Shown: positions 50,559 to 57,385 of the stretch, piece by piece
Layout of the letters: each line of letters opens with the position of its first letter
Numbering within the stretch: position 1 is the first letter of the stretch
From: a virus
DNA: 64,000 bases
IMG/VR virus record: IMGVR_UViG_3300043448_000837
Location: 1 to 64,000 of that record
Reading direction: 5' to 3' (one strand)
Made by a program: the position numbers and the translations under genes
The notes under the pieces: model-generated
Told to the model about the DNA's origin: nothing
The model's database searches: none
Seen by the model: the letters and a program-made list of their open reading frames with translations, nothing else

Positions 50559-50911
50559 TGTGCGATTTCTTTGTATTTTGCGGAGAACTGAGCGGGTGTC
50601 ACCGCTTTGTCGTCAACGTAGTACGCCGCCCACGGTTTTCCAATCTGAATGGAATCGTAAGGCACATCGTATTTAGTGCAGAATTTTTCGATTTCCTCGA
50701 TAACTTCTTGCCTCACACTTTCGATATTTCCGTTTGAGCGCCCCATTCCACGAGCCGTATGAAGAATAATCGTCCACCCTGCCTCCTTCATTGCTCGCAT
50801 ACCCGTGATAACTTCCATCTTTGGGCGCGAGTTCTCGTAGTCCCTGTTTACCGTGATAAGGATTGTGTCGTCAACGTCGAAGACAATGGTTTTCTTTGGG
50901 TCGGGAATCAT
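50555..50911 (-). CDS. HAD-family phosphatase, capsule-biosynthesis type (modification cassette)
   Basis: 118 residues. HAD motif I is VFDVDDTI (Asp12, Asp14), motif II ILHTARG, motif III/IV IGKPWAAYYVDDKAV. The short, cap-less type occurs in bacterial capsule loci next to nucleotidyltransferases. First gene of a three-gene unit with its own promoter (module 11) and a 21-nt leader without an obvious ribosome site. Confidence 0.87.
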   Translation of the reverse strand: MIPDPKKTIVFDVDDTILITVNRDYENSRPKMEVITGMRAMKEAGWTIILHTARGMGRSNGNIESVRQEVIEEIEKFCTKYDVPYDSIQIGKPWAAYYVDDKAVTPAQFSAKYKEIAQ

Positions 50912-50976
50912 AGAGAGTCAGGAGCTGATCTAAACATAGGTCGCGAGAGCTGCAAGTAAAGGGCGGAAACCCGCCC
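50912..50976 (-). promoter_or_regulatory. Terminator-promoter module 11
   Basis: GGGCGG-GTTT-CCGCCC hairpin (50961-50976) followed by TTTACT, which can serve both as the U-tract of the terminator and as the -35 box; 16-bp spacer; TATGTT (-10, 50933-50938). Confidence 0.8.
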
Positions 50977-50982
50977 AGTTTC

Positions 50983-51807
50983 TCACACAGGAATGACTTC
51001 TGTCGTCAGAGTTTTTAGGCGAATCTCAGCGTATCGAGAAAGCCACTCGTCCTTCGTCCGTCTGGTCTTAGGTGTTGCCAGCTCAGAGAACTCAGCGCAG
51101 ATTCGCTCAACCGTCTCGTTGTTGGTTTGAAGTTTCCGTTCCAGGTCTTCGCAAGTGCCACCACCACCGGTGTGTTGCTTTGCCTTGACGCAAACGTTGT
51201 CGAACCGTAGGGTTCCCTTTCCGTGCACAGTGTGGTACAGCGACAGGAAGTAATCGTCTTTCATGCTGTACTCCGTGATTCGATCAAACGCTGGGTCGCC
51301 AGCGTAGAAACCGAAGGCGTGGCCCATAATGAACTTAAGACCCACGGTGATCTTAGGGTGGAGGAAGCCTTTGTTACGCACTGCGTAGAAACCCCAGAGG
51401 CCGACATCTCGTCGCCCGCTCATTCGAAACCCTCGCTCAATCAGCTCGGACATATTTTCCACCGAGTTTAGGCGGCTCGGGTGGTCCAGCGGCTTTTGCG
51501 TCCCGGTCAGCGGGGCAAGCAGTTCGAGTTCCTCAACGGCGCTAACATCGTCGTCAAATGAAAAAACAGCTGTTCCCTTGTCGTAATAGTTGGAAATGAA
51601 GCGACGTTGATTCGTCAATCCTTTCTCACCAACAACAATCTTGTACTGCGGGTTTGAACTTTGATATTTTTCCAACTCCTGGTCGTTGGCCACGAACAAA
51701 GTCACTCGGGACAGATCGACGTCGGTTTTTTCAAGATAATTCAGAGTCAGTTTTCGGACGCCGTCTGGGCGCCCGTAAGTTGGTATGGCAATCTGGTAAT
51801 CAAGCAT
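50983..51807 (-). CDS. TET-associated glycosyltransferase (TAGT)
   Basis: 274 residues from the ATG at 51807, inside the last codons of the TET gene (8-bp overlap). GT-A-like features: IAIPTYGRPDGVRKLTL, GLTNQRRFISNYY, VFSFDDDV (metal-binding DDD), MGHAFGFYAG, then MKDDYFLSLYH and CVKAKQHTGGGGT. This combination matches the glycosyltransferases found with TET/JBP dioxygenases in phages, which add a sugar to 5-hydroxymethylcytosine in DNA. Coupling to the dioxygenase strongly supports that role; the sugar is unknown. Confidence 0.88.
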   Translation of the reverse strand: MLDYQIAIPTYGRPDGVRKLTLNYLEKTDVDLSRVTLFVANDQELEKYQSSNPQYKIVVGEKGLTNQRRFISNYYDKGTAVFSFDDDVSAVEELELLAPLTGTQKPLDHPSRLNSVENMSELIERGFRMSGRRDVGLWGFYAVRNKGFLHPKITVGLKFIMGHAFGFYAGDPAFDRITEYSMKDDYFLSLYHTVHGKGTLRFDNVCVKAKQHTGGGGTCEDLERKLQTNNETVERICAEFSELATPKTRRTKDEWLSRYAEIRLKTLTTEVIPV

Positions 51808-53164
51808 TGGGAGTAACGTCGGGTTGTCCTTTGATGTTGGTGTTGGAGCAGCGCTCCATCTTTTGAAGCTTCTTGTACTCATCCCACTCAGGGCTGCACC
51901 ACATTCCGGGGAAGGAACCGTTCCACTTCGGCTCACCTGTTCCTCGCTCAGGGTGGTTGGTTGTAACCCATTCCATGAAGGATCGTCGGCAAGCTTCACA
52001 TTCCAGGTCATCCAGGGTAACGATTGCGTCCCGTGAGTAAAACACAAGAACAAGGTTCTCAGCATCCTCGCTCAGTGGAACGAATGGAGTTTGACCGTGA
52101 ACAAAGCCCTGGTTGTCTCCAATCAGAATGTCACCGTGGCGCATGTGGAAACCAAGGCCAAGTTGAGGCATCACAAAGTCAACGCCATCGTAGGAACCCC
52201 GGTCCATACAAACGAGAGCGGCCACAGCGTCCTTTGCGTTCTGACCGTCGTAATGCCAGCAGGTGGAAAAGTTGTAGTTACAGGTGATTGAGGAGAAGAC
52301 CGTGTCAAACAGGCTGTAACGGGTATCTGCGATATCCTTGTACCTATTTCGCAGGATCCCCCACTCCCTCGGAAAGAGGTCTTTTGTCAGAGAATCAACT
52401 TCCTTGTAGAAAGGTGCGAAAGAAGCGAAGTCGTCGTACCGCTCCATCGTCGGGGCAGTCAACCGGGCAAAGGGTGTTCTCCCTGAGCGAGTGATTGTGC
52501 CTAGAACGGCTGAGAAAACTTTCTGCCCCCGAGGTTGCTTCGTTACGTAACGTGCTTTCCCTGCGATCGCAGCCGCTTTCCGGTCCCCAGAGGGAGCCCA
52601 CTCTCGAACCAACCAATTGTCGAACCACGCCAGTTTGGCAGCATTTCTGTTCAAGATGGCCGTCTGTTTCAGGTCAAACGGCGTGCTCTTTTTTCGGACG
52701 AGGCTGTCCCACTTTTCAATCTCGTCGAGATCCACTAAACCATCCGTTTCGACTTTTCCTACAAAGTAGGTTGTTCTAGAAACGCGAGTATCAGCGGCGA
52801 CGATTGCTCTGGCTTCTTCCAAGTCGGCCACAAGGCCCTTCACAGCCTTACTGAAGAACACTTTCTGACCTTCGGTTAGCCGGATTTCCACGTTCGTGGT
52901 GATTTCCGAACCAGCGGCGTTCCCGCGTTGATCTGACAGAAGGGACTTACAGGCCCAGCGCCAGTACTCAAATTCTTTGCTGTTGGGTCGGATATTGGCT
53001 GCTGCTTTCAGACCTTTTTTGCGAAAAGCGACGGCAAGTGAACCATCGGGGCGGTACACGTTGCAATCTTCATCGATAAGTTCAAGGAAATCCGTCGATG
53101 AAGGCACTCCACCAAGTCGTTTGTCGTCAAACGGAACTAGCGCGTCTAAGTAAATTTCTCTCAT
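51800..53164 (-). CDS. TET/JBP-family 2-oxoglutarate, Fe(II)-dependent DNA dioxygenase
   Basis: 454 residues. The double-stranded beta-helix core is at about 240-385: NYNFSTCWHYDGQN (His304, Asp306), GDILIGDNQGFVHGQ (His356 as the second histidine) and LVLVFYSRD (Arg378, binding 2-oxoglutarate). Phage TETs oxidise 5-methylcytosine in DNA to 5-hydroxymethylcytosine for further decoration. The N-terminal about 200 residues (VYRPDGSLAVAFRKKGLK...) are typical of phage TETs. A cysteine pair (CEACR) follows the core. A cytosine-5 methyltransferase, needed to supply 5mC, is not in the window. Confidence 0.9.
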   Translation of the reverse strand: MREIYLDALVPFDDKRLGGVPSSTDFLELIDEDCNVYRPDGSLAVAFRKKGLKAAANIRPNSKEFEYWRWACKSLLSDQRGNAAGSEITTNVEIRLTEGQKVFFSKAVKGLVADLEEARAIVAADTRVSRTTYFVGKVETDGLVDLDEIEKWDSLVRKKSTPFDLKQTAILNRNAAKLAWFDNWLVREWAPSGDRKAAAIAGKARYVTKQPRGQKVFSAVLGTITRSGRTPFARLTAPTMERYDDFASFAPFYKEVDSLTKDLFPREWGILRNRYKDIADTRYSLFDTVFSSITCNYNFSTCWHYDGQNAKDAVAALVCMDRGSYDGVDFVMPQLGLGFHMRHGDILIGDNQGFVHGQTPFVPLSEDAENLVLVFYSRDAIVTLDDLECEACRRSFMEWVTTNHPERGTGEPKWNGSFPGMWCSPEWDEYKKLQKMERCSNTNIKGQPDVTPNA

Positions 53165-53188
53165 GATGTTTAAGGAGTAACCTCACAG

Positions 53189-53196
53189 TTTTACCC
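53189..53196 (-). promoter_or_regulatory. GGGTAAAA motif before the TET gene
   Basis: Minus-strand GGGTAAAA, 24 bp before the TET ATG and 5 bp after a TATAAT box. The gene thus has both the early-type and late-type signals. Confidence 0.55.
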
Positions 53197-53253
53197 ACCT
53201 CATTATAACGGTTCGGGTCAGCGGTAAGCAAAATAAAAGGCGGTTTCCCGCCC
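53197..53253 (-). promoter_or_regulatory. Terminator-promoter module 10
   Basis: Hairpin GGCGG-GAAA-CCGCC followed by TTTTATTTT (53230-53253) is a good intrinsic terminator; then TTGCTT (-35), 18-bp spacer and TATAAT (53202-53207). Confidence 0.85.
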
Positions 53254-53275
53254 ATCCGACCAACAAGTTAAGGTC

Positions 53276-53890
53276 TTACTGCGTGTATTCGCAGAGGATA
53301 TCGGACTCTTGGTCAAAGGCGCAGTTGAGCAATTTTCGCATTTGGCGGGCGACATCAAGGTCTTTACCGAGGTAAAGAGTCGTTTTCAGAAGGTCGCTGT
53401 ACACAACCGGTTGCTCTTTGGTGATTTCCTCGTCATAGAAGTTGACTCGGTAAGCAACGCCATTTGATTCGCAAAGTTCGTTTATTCGCTTTGCGTGCAG
53501 AATGAAATTCTCTCCGTGACCCTTGATTCCATCATCAAGATTCTTCATGTCGAGATAAGCGTGAAGCATCTCGTGAAGCAAGGTGCTGCGAACTTCCAGG
53601 GGATCTTTCGCAGCGTGGCGGGCGAGTTTGATTTCCCCAGTTCCTCCGTTATTTGGCTTGTAAGTCCCCCACTTAGTTCTGTAACGACCTTCCCACTTGA
53701 GACGCGGATACGAGTTCCAGGTCTCTCCGTTTTCGTCGGTGCGAGAGACAACCTTGGGGACCGGGAGTTCTCCGTTGAAATACTTCGCATTGAACTCGGC
53801 GTACAACTCGCCAAGGTCATAAATCGCGCAAGGGTTGGGGCAGAACCGTTCAAGAAACGAGTTTGAAACTACCGTTTTGAATTCCGTCAT
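53276..53890 (-). CDS. SprT-like zinc metalloprotease
   Basis: 204 residues from the ATG at 53890 (TGATG overlap with upstream stop). The zinc site is LLHEMLHAYLD, with a third ligand in GHGENF; before it a beta part (YNGEL-like YFNGELPVPKV) as in SprT/Spartan proteins. Host Spartan-type enzymes remove DNA-protein crosslinks; in a phage it may process proteins on DNA, but the substrate is unknown. Confidence 0.87.
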   Translation of the reverse strand: MTEFKTVVSNSFLERFCPNPCAIYDLGELYAEFNAKYFNGELPVPKVVSRTDENGETWNSYPRLKWEGRYRTKWGTYKPNNGGTGEIKLARHAAKDPLEVRSTLLHEMLHAYLDMKNLDDGIKGHGENFILHAKRINELCESNGVAYRVNFYDEEITKEQPVVYSDLLKTTLYLGKDLDVARQMRKLLNCAFDQESDILCEYTQ

Positions 53891-54132
53891 CAGTCGCGAG
53901 CGGAGTGGATGGACTCGTTGATCTTCGCGGCGTAGGCCGTGGGGCTCATGCCGGTGACGGCGGACCTCCACTCCAGGAAGGCCACCTCGGCCCGGTCGCA
54001 GAGGTCTTCGTACTTGGCGATGGCATGCGGTGCCCAGGGGCTGGCCATGGCACCCTGCTTGTGGTAGAAGGCCAGCTTGACCTGGGTGGCTTCTTCGTAG
54101 AGGGCTTTGAGTTGGGTTTGAACGTCTTTCAT
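53890..54132 (-). CDS. Hypothetical protein (80 aa), leaderless
   Basis: Helical protein starting MKDVQTQLKALYEEATQVKL. The ATG is six bases after CATAAT (module 6). Coupled to the SprT-like gene. Function unknown. Confidence 0.75.
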   Translation of the reverse strand: MKDVQTQLKALYEEATQVKLAFYHKQGAMASPWAPHAIAKYEDLCDRAEVAFLEWRSAVTGMSPTAYAAKINESIHSARD

Positions 54133-54206
54133 GCTTTAATTATGGCTCATTTTGTCGCGTTTGTAAAGGGGGCAAACCGCCCTCCCAGGTACGGTTAACC
54201 GCCCTC
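54133..54206 (-). promoter_or_regulatory. Hairpin-promoter module 6
   Basis: GGCGGTTAACCGTACCT region, GGGCGGTTTGCCC, TTTACA (-35, 54162-54167), 17-bp spacer, CATAAT (-10, 54139-54144), ATG six bases on. Confidence 0.87.
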
Positions 54207-54456
54207 ACATCCACCAGCCGATCTCGCGATCGCCATTCATTTGCTCCAGCTGGTAATCGTGGAAGGTTTCGCAAACGTATTCAACAGTAGCGTTATCCGG
54301 CAGTTCGTCGCGGCAGATTACGTACACTTCGTTGTAAAGATTGTCAAAGGCTTCTTTGTCACCATCGTAACCGGCGTAGCAGCAATCGTTGAGAAGCTCC
54401 TTGTGAAGCTGAAAGCTGGCGGCGAGGGCTTTCTGGGAGAGGTCGGTTTTCTTCAT
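54205..54456 (-). CDS. Hypothetical protein (83 aa), leaderless
   Basis: Single-gene unit between two modules; MKKTDLSQKALAASFQLHKE start, acidic and Tyr/Cys-containing. ATG six bases after TATAGT (module 7). Function unknown. Confidence 0.75.
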   Translation of the reverse strand: MKKTDLSQKALAASFQLHKELLNDCCYAGYDGDKEAFDNLYNEVYVICRDELPDNATVEYVCETFHDYQLEQMNGDREIGWWM

Positions 54457-54530
54457 GTAATTACTATAGCGCCTTTTGCCCGTTTTCGAAAGGGGGGCAA
54501 ACCGCCCTCCCAGGTACGGTTAACCGCCCT
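54457..54530 (-). promoter_or_regulatory. Hairpin-promoter module 7
   Basis: Same layout as modules 1-6: GGCGGTTAACCGTACCT, GGGCGGTTTGCCC, TTTCGA (-35, 54486-54491), 17-bp spacer, TATAGT (-10, 54463-54468), ATG six bases on. Confidence 0.87.
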
Positions 54531-54756
54531 AGTCCAGCTTGGATTCAGGTTCGTTAAACTGGTCGAGCAATTCGGGGGCGTAATCTTCAGCCAGGTCCCA
54601 CAGATCCGTCCAATCTTGCCAAACTGTTTGCTCGTAGTGCAGATCCCAAACAATCTGACGAAGCTGCTCTAACGTCAACTGGGAGACCAATCCGTCTACG
54701 ATCGCGGAAACAACCTCTTCGCGATCTTCTTCAATCCACTCAGTAGGACGATTCAT
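54529..54756 (-). CDS. Acidic protein (75 aa)
   Basis: Acidic helical protein (MNRPTEWIEEDREEVVSAIV). The last gene of the long unit that begins at 59296; its start overlaps the DUF1599-like stop (ATGA) and its end touches module 7. Function unknown. Confidence 0.7.
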   Translation of the reverse strand: MNRPTEWIEEDREEVVSAIVDGLVSQLTLEQLRQIVWDLHYEQTVWQDWTDLWDLAEDYAPELLDQFNEPESKLD

Positions 54757-55040
54757 ACCACTCCGTAGTCGACACGAGATTGTTGCATCAGGGCAACTTT
54801 GTACAGAATCAGGTACCCGATCAGGTCAGAAGTTACATCCTCGTCTTCATCCTCTTGGGCGTTTCTCAGCCGGGAAAGTTTATCATCTAGACGAACTTTG
54901 ATCTGCTCAAGGGTGCTTGCTTTGCTGAAGACTCGGACCGGGCGCAAAGCCGAGTCCCCGTATTTACGGTTCTTTTCAAGAAGCAACTCACGTATTTCAT
55001 CGCAAACTTGGGCAATGTCTTGTTGAGACTGAGTGATCAT
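54753..55040 (-). CDS. DUF1599-like nucleotide-metabolism protein
   Basis: 95 residues with LLLEKNRKYGDSALRPVRVFS and RLDDKLSRLRN...DLIGYLILY, the pattern of DUF1599 / MazG-like helical proteins. Members have been linked to nucleotide pools, but the activity of this one is unknown. ATGA coupling on both sides. Confidence 0.8.
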   Translation of the reverse strand: MITQSQQDIAQVCDEIRELLLEKNRKYGDSALRPVRVFSKASTLEQIKVRLDDKLSRLRNAQEDEDEDVTSDLIGYLILYKVALMQQSRVDYGVV

Positions 55041-55177
55041 GATTGGGGCAGAATTGAACGGTAGTACGCTTGGTAGCGGGCGAATCTGTGCACGGAGGGT
55101 TCAAACCCGAGCGACCAGCAACATTCACAGTACGAGAGAAACTCAAACCACGGAGTTGTCGGGTCGAGGGCAGGCAT
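55037..55177 (-). CDS. Short Cys/Trp-containing protein (46 aa)
   Basis: Encodes MPALDPTTPWFEFLSYCECC followed by WSLGFEPSVHRFARYQAYYR. The ATG is coupled to the upstream stop (TGATG) and the TGA overlaps the next ATG, which supports it. Function unknown. Confidence 0.65.
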   Translation of the reverse strand: MPALDPTTPWFEFLSYCECCWSLGFEPSVHRFARYQAYYRSILPQS

Positions 55178-55389
55178 CACAGTTTTCCACCAACCACGCT
55201 ATCATAGCTTTTGCTACTGTCGGGAAAACCGTCTTGCTCGGCTTTGAGGTACCACCGTGTTGCTTCAACGCACTGTTCCTCAGTCAGGGAAGTTAGGAGC
55301 TCTCTTCCGCTTTTGTGCATGGACACGAAAGTGCCCCAGCGTTGTTTCTTGATGTAGAAACAATCGTCAATCAGTGTTTGCTCAATCAT
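55177..55389 (-). CDS. Conserved cyanophage-type protein (70 aa)
   Basis: Pattern FYIKKQRWGTFVSMHKSGRE followed by LLTSLTEEQCVEATRWYLKAEQ. I recognise similar short proteins in cyanophages; function unknown. Confidence 0.78.
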   Translation of the reverse strand: MIEQTLIDDCFYIKKQRWGTFVSMHKSGRELLTSLTEEQCVEATRWYLKAEQDGFPDSSKSYDSVVGGKL

Positions 55390-55699
55390 GCTGTAACCAA
55401 TCGTTTTCTTTATCTTGCCGGAACCATTCGGCCAAGTCCACCGGGTTTTGCGGCCCGATAAGGTGGTTGGAAGGGTCGGGGTCGCCCAAATCCATTACAT
55501 CAAGAAGTTCGTCAAGGGAGCCTTTCTCGGGCTCGCCGTTGATTGCTCGGCGCCGTGCTCTCCTCAGAATTTCAGCAGCCGAGCGGTTCGCATTCGCCCA
55601 CTTCTGGGCAAATTGCATTTCTTCGAAGGAAACGCTCAAGCCACCCGAAATTCGAGCGGCAATGTCTTCTAGGCGAATCCGTGTTTGAGTTGAGAGCAT
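55382..55699 (-). CDS. Conserved cyanophage-type protein (105 aa)
   Basis: Pattern RISGGLSVSFEEMQFAQKWA, then NRSAAEILRRARRRAINGEP and DLGDPDPSNH. Basic helical middle. A GGGTAAAA variant (AGGTAAAA) lies 21 bp upstream. Function unknown. Confidence 0.78.
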   Translation of the reverse strand: MLSTQTRIRLEDIAARISGGLSVSFEEMQFAQKWANANRSAAEILRRARRRAINGEPEKGSLDELLDVMDLGDPDPSNHLIGPQNPVDLAEWFRQDKENDWLQHD

Positions 55700-55720
55700 T
55701 TTACTTTTCCCGTTGGATAA

Positions 55721-55728
55721 TTTTACCT
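55721..55728 (-). promoter_or_regulatory. AGGTAAAA variant of the late motif
   Basis: Minus-strand AGGTAAAA, 21 bp before the ATG at 55699, overlapping the stop of the thioredoxin-like gene. One mismatch from the consensus. Confidence 0.35.
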
Positions 55729-56009
55729 CACCTGCCGTGTTTGTTGATCGTGTCCCTCCAGAAATCGGATGTCATTTCCTGAGAGCCTGTCATTTTGGCA
55801 ACGGGCACGCCATCAACCAGTGCGATAAGAGTTGGAGTCGCTTCAACTTCGCACTGTTTTGCAAACTCGGACCACTCTCCGTTCTCTTTGGCGGTGGTAA
55901 TAGTAACGACACTTTCCCAGTTGGGAACCTTCTTCAGTTGTGTTTCGGCGTACATACAGGGTCGGCACCCTTCTTGTACGAATAGGTGGATTTCAGTACC
56001 GATAGCCAT
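55728..56009 (-). CDS. Thioredoxin-like protein (CRPC)
   Basis: 93 residues: an IHLFVQEGCRPCMYAE active-site strand and helix with a CxxC, EVEATPTLIALVDG with the cis-Pro, and a C-terminal helix. Shorter than thioredoxin. Likely a redox partner for a phage or host reductase; substrate unknown. Confidence 0.85.
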   Translation of the reverse strand: MAIGTEIHLFVQEGCRPCMYAETQLKKVPNWESVVTITTAKENGEWSEFAKQCEVEATPTLIALVDGVPVAKMTGSQEMTSDFWRDTINKHGR

Positions 56010-56202
56010 GGTAGTTGCAAGAGGGGCAGTGGACGTTGTACTGGGGCGGATAAGATGTCAGCATGACACTTGGGCTCGAATCCCACAGTTCGTTTCCGCA
56101 AAGTGGGCACGCGATGCCATTCGGTGCGGGGGATCCCCACCGAGCTCGCTGAACTTCAAAGTTGTGCTCTTCCAGGGACTTGAGATTGTTGAGTTTGGTC
56201 AT
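55993..56202 (-). CDS. Zinc-ribbon protein (69 aa)
   Basis: Started at the ATG at 56202, which has GGAGG 5 bases upstream. Two CxxC pairs, CPLCGNEL and CPSCNYHG, 28 residues apart, form a zinc ribbon. Perhaps a nucleic-acid or protein-binding accessory factor. Confidence 0.78.
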   Translation of the reverse strand: MTKLNNLKSLEEHNFEVQRARWGSPAPNGIACPLCGNELWDSSPSVMLTSYPPQYNVHCPSCNYHGYRY

Positions 56203-56203
56203 G

Positions 56204-56404
56204 TCAACCTCCAACGTCTCCGCTCACAACGACGGGCTCCACATCGCCACAGAGGACCTCGACCTCAATTCGGCCCATGATACTCAGGACATGGTCTCTC
56301 ACCCGCTCTCTCGTTTCCTTTGTGAATCCCTCGTAGTTGGAAATCCTCAAACTCTTGTTGAGCGTGTCAGCGATCACCATCAAGTCACCGGCGGATAGTT
56401 TCAT
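56204..56404 (-). CDS. Hypothetical protein (66 aa)
   Basis: MKLSAGDLMVIADTLNKSLR start, helical, then a beta end rich in Val/Asp. Follows the 84-residue gene by 2 bp. Function unknown. Confidence 0.7.
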   Translation of the reverse strand: MKLSAGDLMVIADTLNKSLRISNYEGFTKETRERVRDHVLSIMGRIEVEVLCGDVEPVVVSGDVGG

Positions 56405-56406
56405 TG

Positions 56407-56661
56407 TTACTCCTCCCTCACAACTACAAAGTGGCGTTGCGCCTCTGCGGGCAACTGATCGTAAACTTTCTGCTCGTCTCGCAGGGACTTATTCCAGGCT
56501 TGCACCATCAGCAGGTAAATGCAGAGGGAGAGTTCATACGTGGTAATGTCAGGTTTGGGGCGATACTTGAAACTTCGCCCATCCTCAAGCGCCTCCTGCA
56601 GGGAGGTATCCCCAAAGAAGTGAGCGAAGAAGTTAGCGGTGGCGCGATCGGTGTCAGTCAT
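56407..56661 (-). CDS. Hypothetical helical protein (84 aa)
   Basis: MTDTDRATANFFAHFFGDTS start, all-helical appearance. Start lies inside the end of the previous gene (8-bp overlap). Function unknown. Confidence 0.7.
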   Translation of the reverse strand: MTDTDRATANFFAHFFGDTSLQEALEDGRSFKYRPKPDITTYELSLCIYLLMVQAWNKSLRDEQKVYDQLPAEAQRHFVVVREE

Positions 56662-56848
56662 TGCTATCAGTGTGAAGACGCCAGTTTACATCACGAGCGG
56701 TTGGAATCTTGAGAGCCATCCGCAGCGTGTTGTTTTCGTGAATCAGCAGCTTGACCATGTCGAGCGTTGTAACCTCGCACTCGGGAAACTGCTTGCCCAC
56801 TTCGTGAGCGATTCGCATGTATTCGGTTTTGTAGTCAAGTTCAATCAT
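56654..56848 (-). CDS. Hypothetical protein (64 aa)
   Basis: MIELDYKTEYMRIAHEVGKQ start; short helical protein. ATGA coupling with the upstream gene. Function unknown. Confidence 0.7.
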   Translation of the reverse strand: MIELDYKTEYMRIAHEVGKQFPECEVTTLDMVKLLIHENNTLRMALKIPTARDVNWRLHTDSND

Positions 56849-57201
56849 TCGGGCAAAGCCTCCAGTGCGCGGCGGATGTTGGCAAGATCTTTCATCTGGT
56901 CACTGAAGAATTCTCCCGTTGCTACAAGGCGTTTGAGTCCCTCCAGTGCTACCTCCTTCAAGCTCGGTGGCCTTGGACGGCGATAGTTGTAGAACTCAAT
57001 CACATCTTCTTCCTCCCACCCAGCACACTGCTTGAGGTAATTTCCGCAAGCCAGTAGCTCCTGATCTGCGCCCCATTGGGCGGCACTGGCAGCCAAGTGC
57101 AGATCGCTTTGCGCTACTCGCACTGGCGTGCCTTCATGCCAGATCTCGCCAATCCATTTCTCTACGATCTCCGGCGGTGGGGTAAGTTTGGGGTCAGTCA
57201 C
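56845..57201 (-). CDS. RRALEALPE paralogue family, copy 1
   Basis: 118 residues from the GTG at 57201, which has GGAGG 8 bases upstream. Shares PPPE...W, AAQWGAD.EL.AC, RRP.PPSLKE and a C-terminal RRALEALPE with the protein at 61787-62131, so they are diverged duplicates. Function unknown; the family appears to be phage-specific. Confidence 0.72.
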   Translation of the reverse strand: MTDPKLTPPPEIVEKWIGEIWHEGTPVRVAQSDLHLAASAAQWGADQELLACGNYLKQCAGWEEEDVIEFYNYRRPRPPSLKEVALEGLKRLVATGEFFSDQMKDLANIRRALEALPE

Positions 57202-57385
57202 TACATGCCTCCTCTCGAAGTTCAGTTGTAATCCAATCAATCTGAGGACCAAACGCCTCCTCCAACCATATCGCCACTTCTCGAATAGCAGCGCGAGCTT
57301 CCGGTTGGCCAGTAGTTTTTGAACGTGCGTATTCAACGTAGATTGCGTGTTGAACCCGATTCACTAACGAGTCGTAGTCACTCAT
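57194..57385 (-). CDS. Hypothetical protein (63 aa)
   Basis: Started at the ATG at 57385, which overlaps the upstream stop; an upstream GTG (57400) has no well-placed ribosome site. MSDYDSLVNRVQHAIYVEYA start, helical. Function unknown. Confidence 0.65.
   Translation of the reverse strand: MSDYDSLVNRVQHAIYVEYARSKTTGQPEARAAIREVAIWLEEAFGPQIDWITTELREEACSD

Noticed and set aside
55095-55120. GGGTTCAAACCC resembling a tRNA T-arm
   Set aside because: It lies inside a coupled short coding frame and no acceptor, D- or anticodon arm can be drawn around it.
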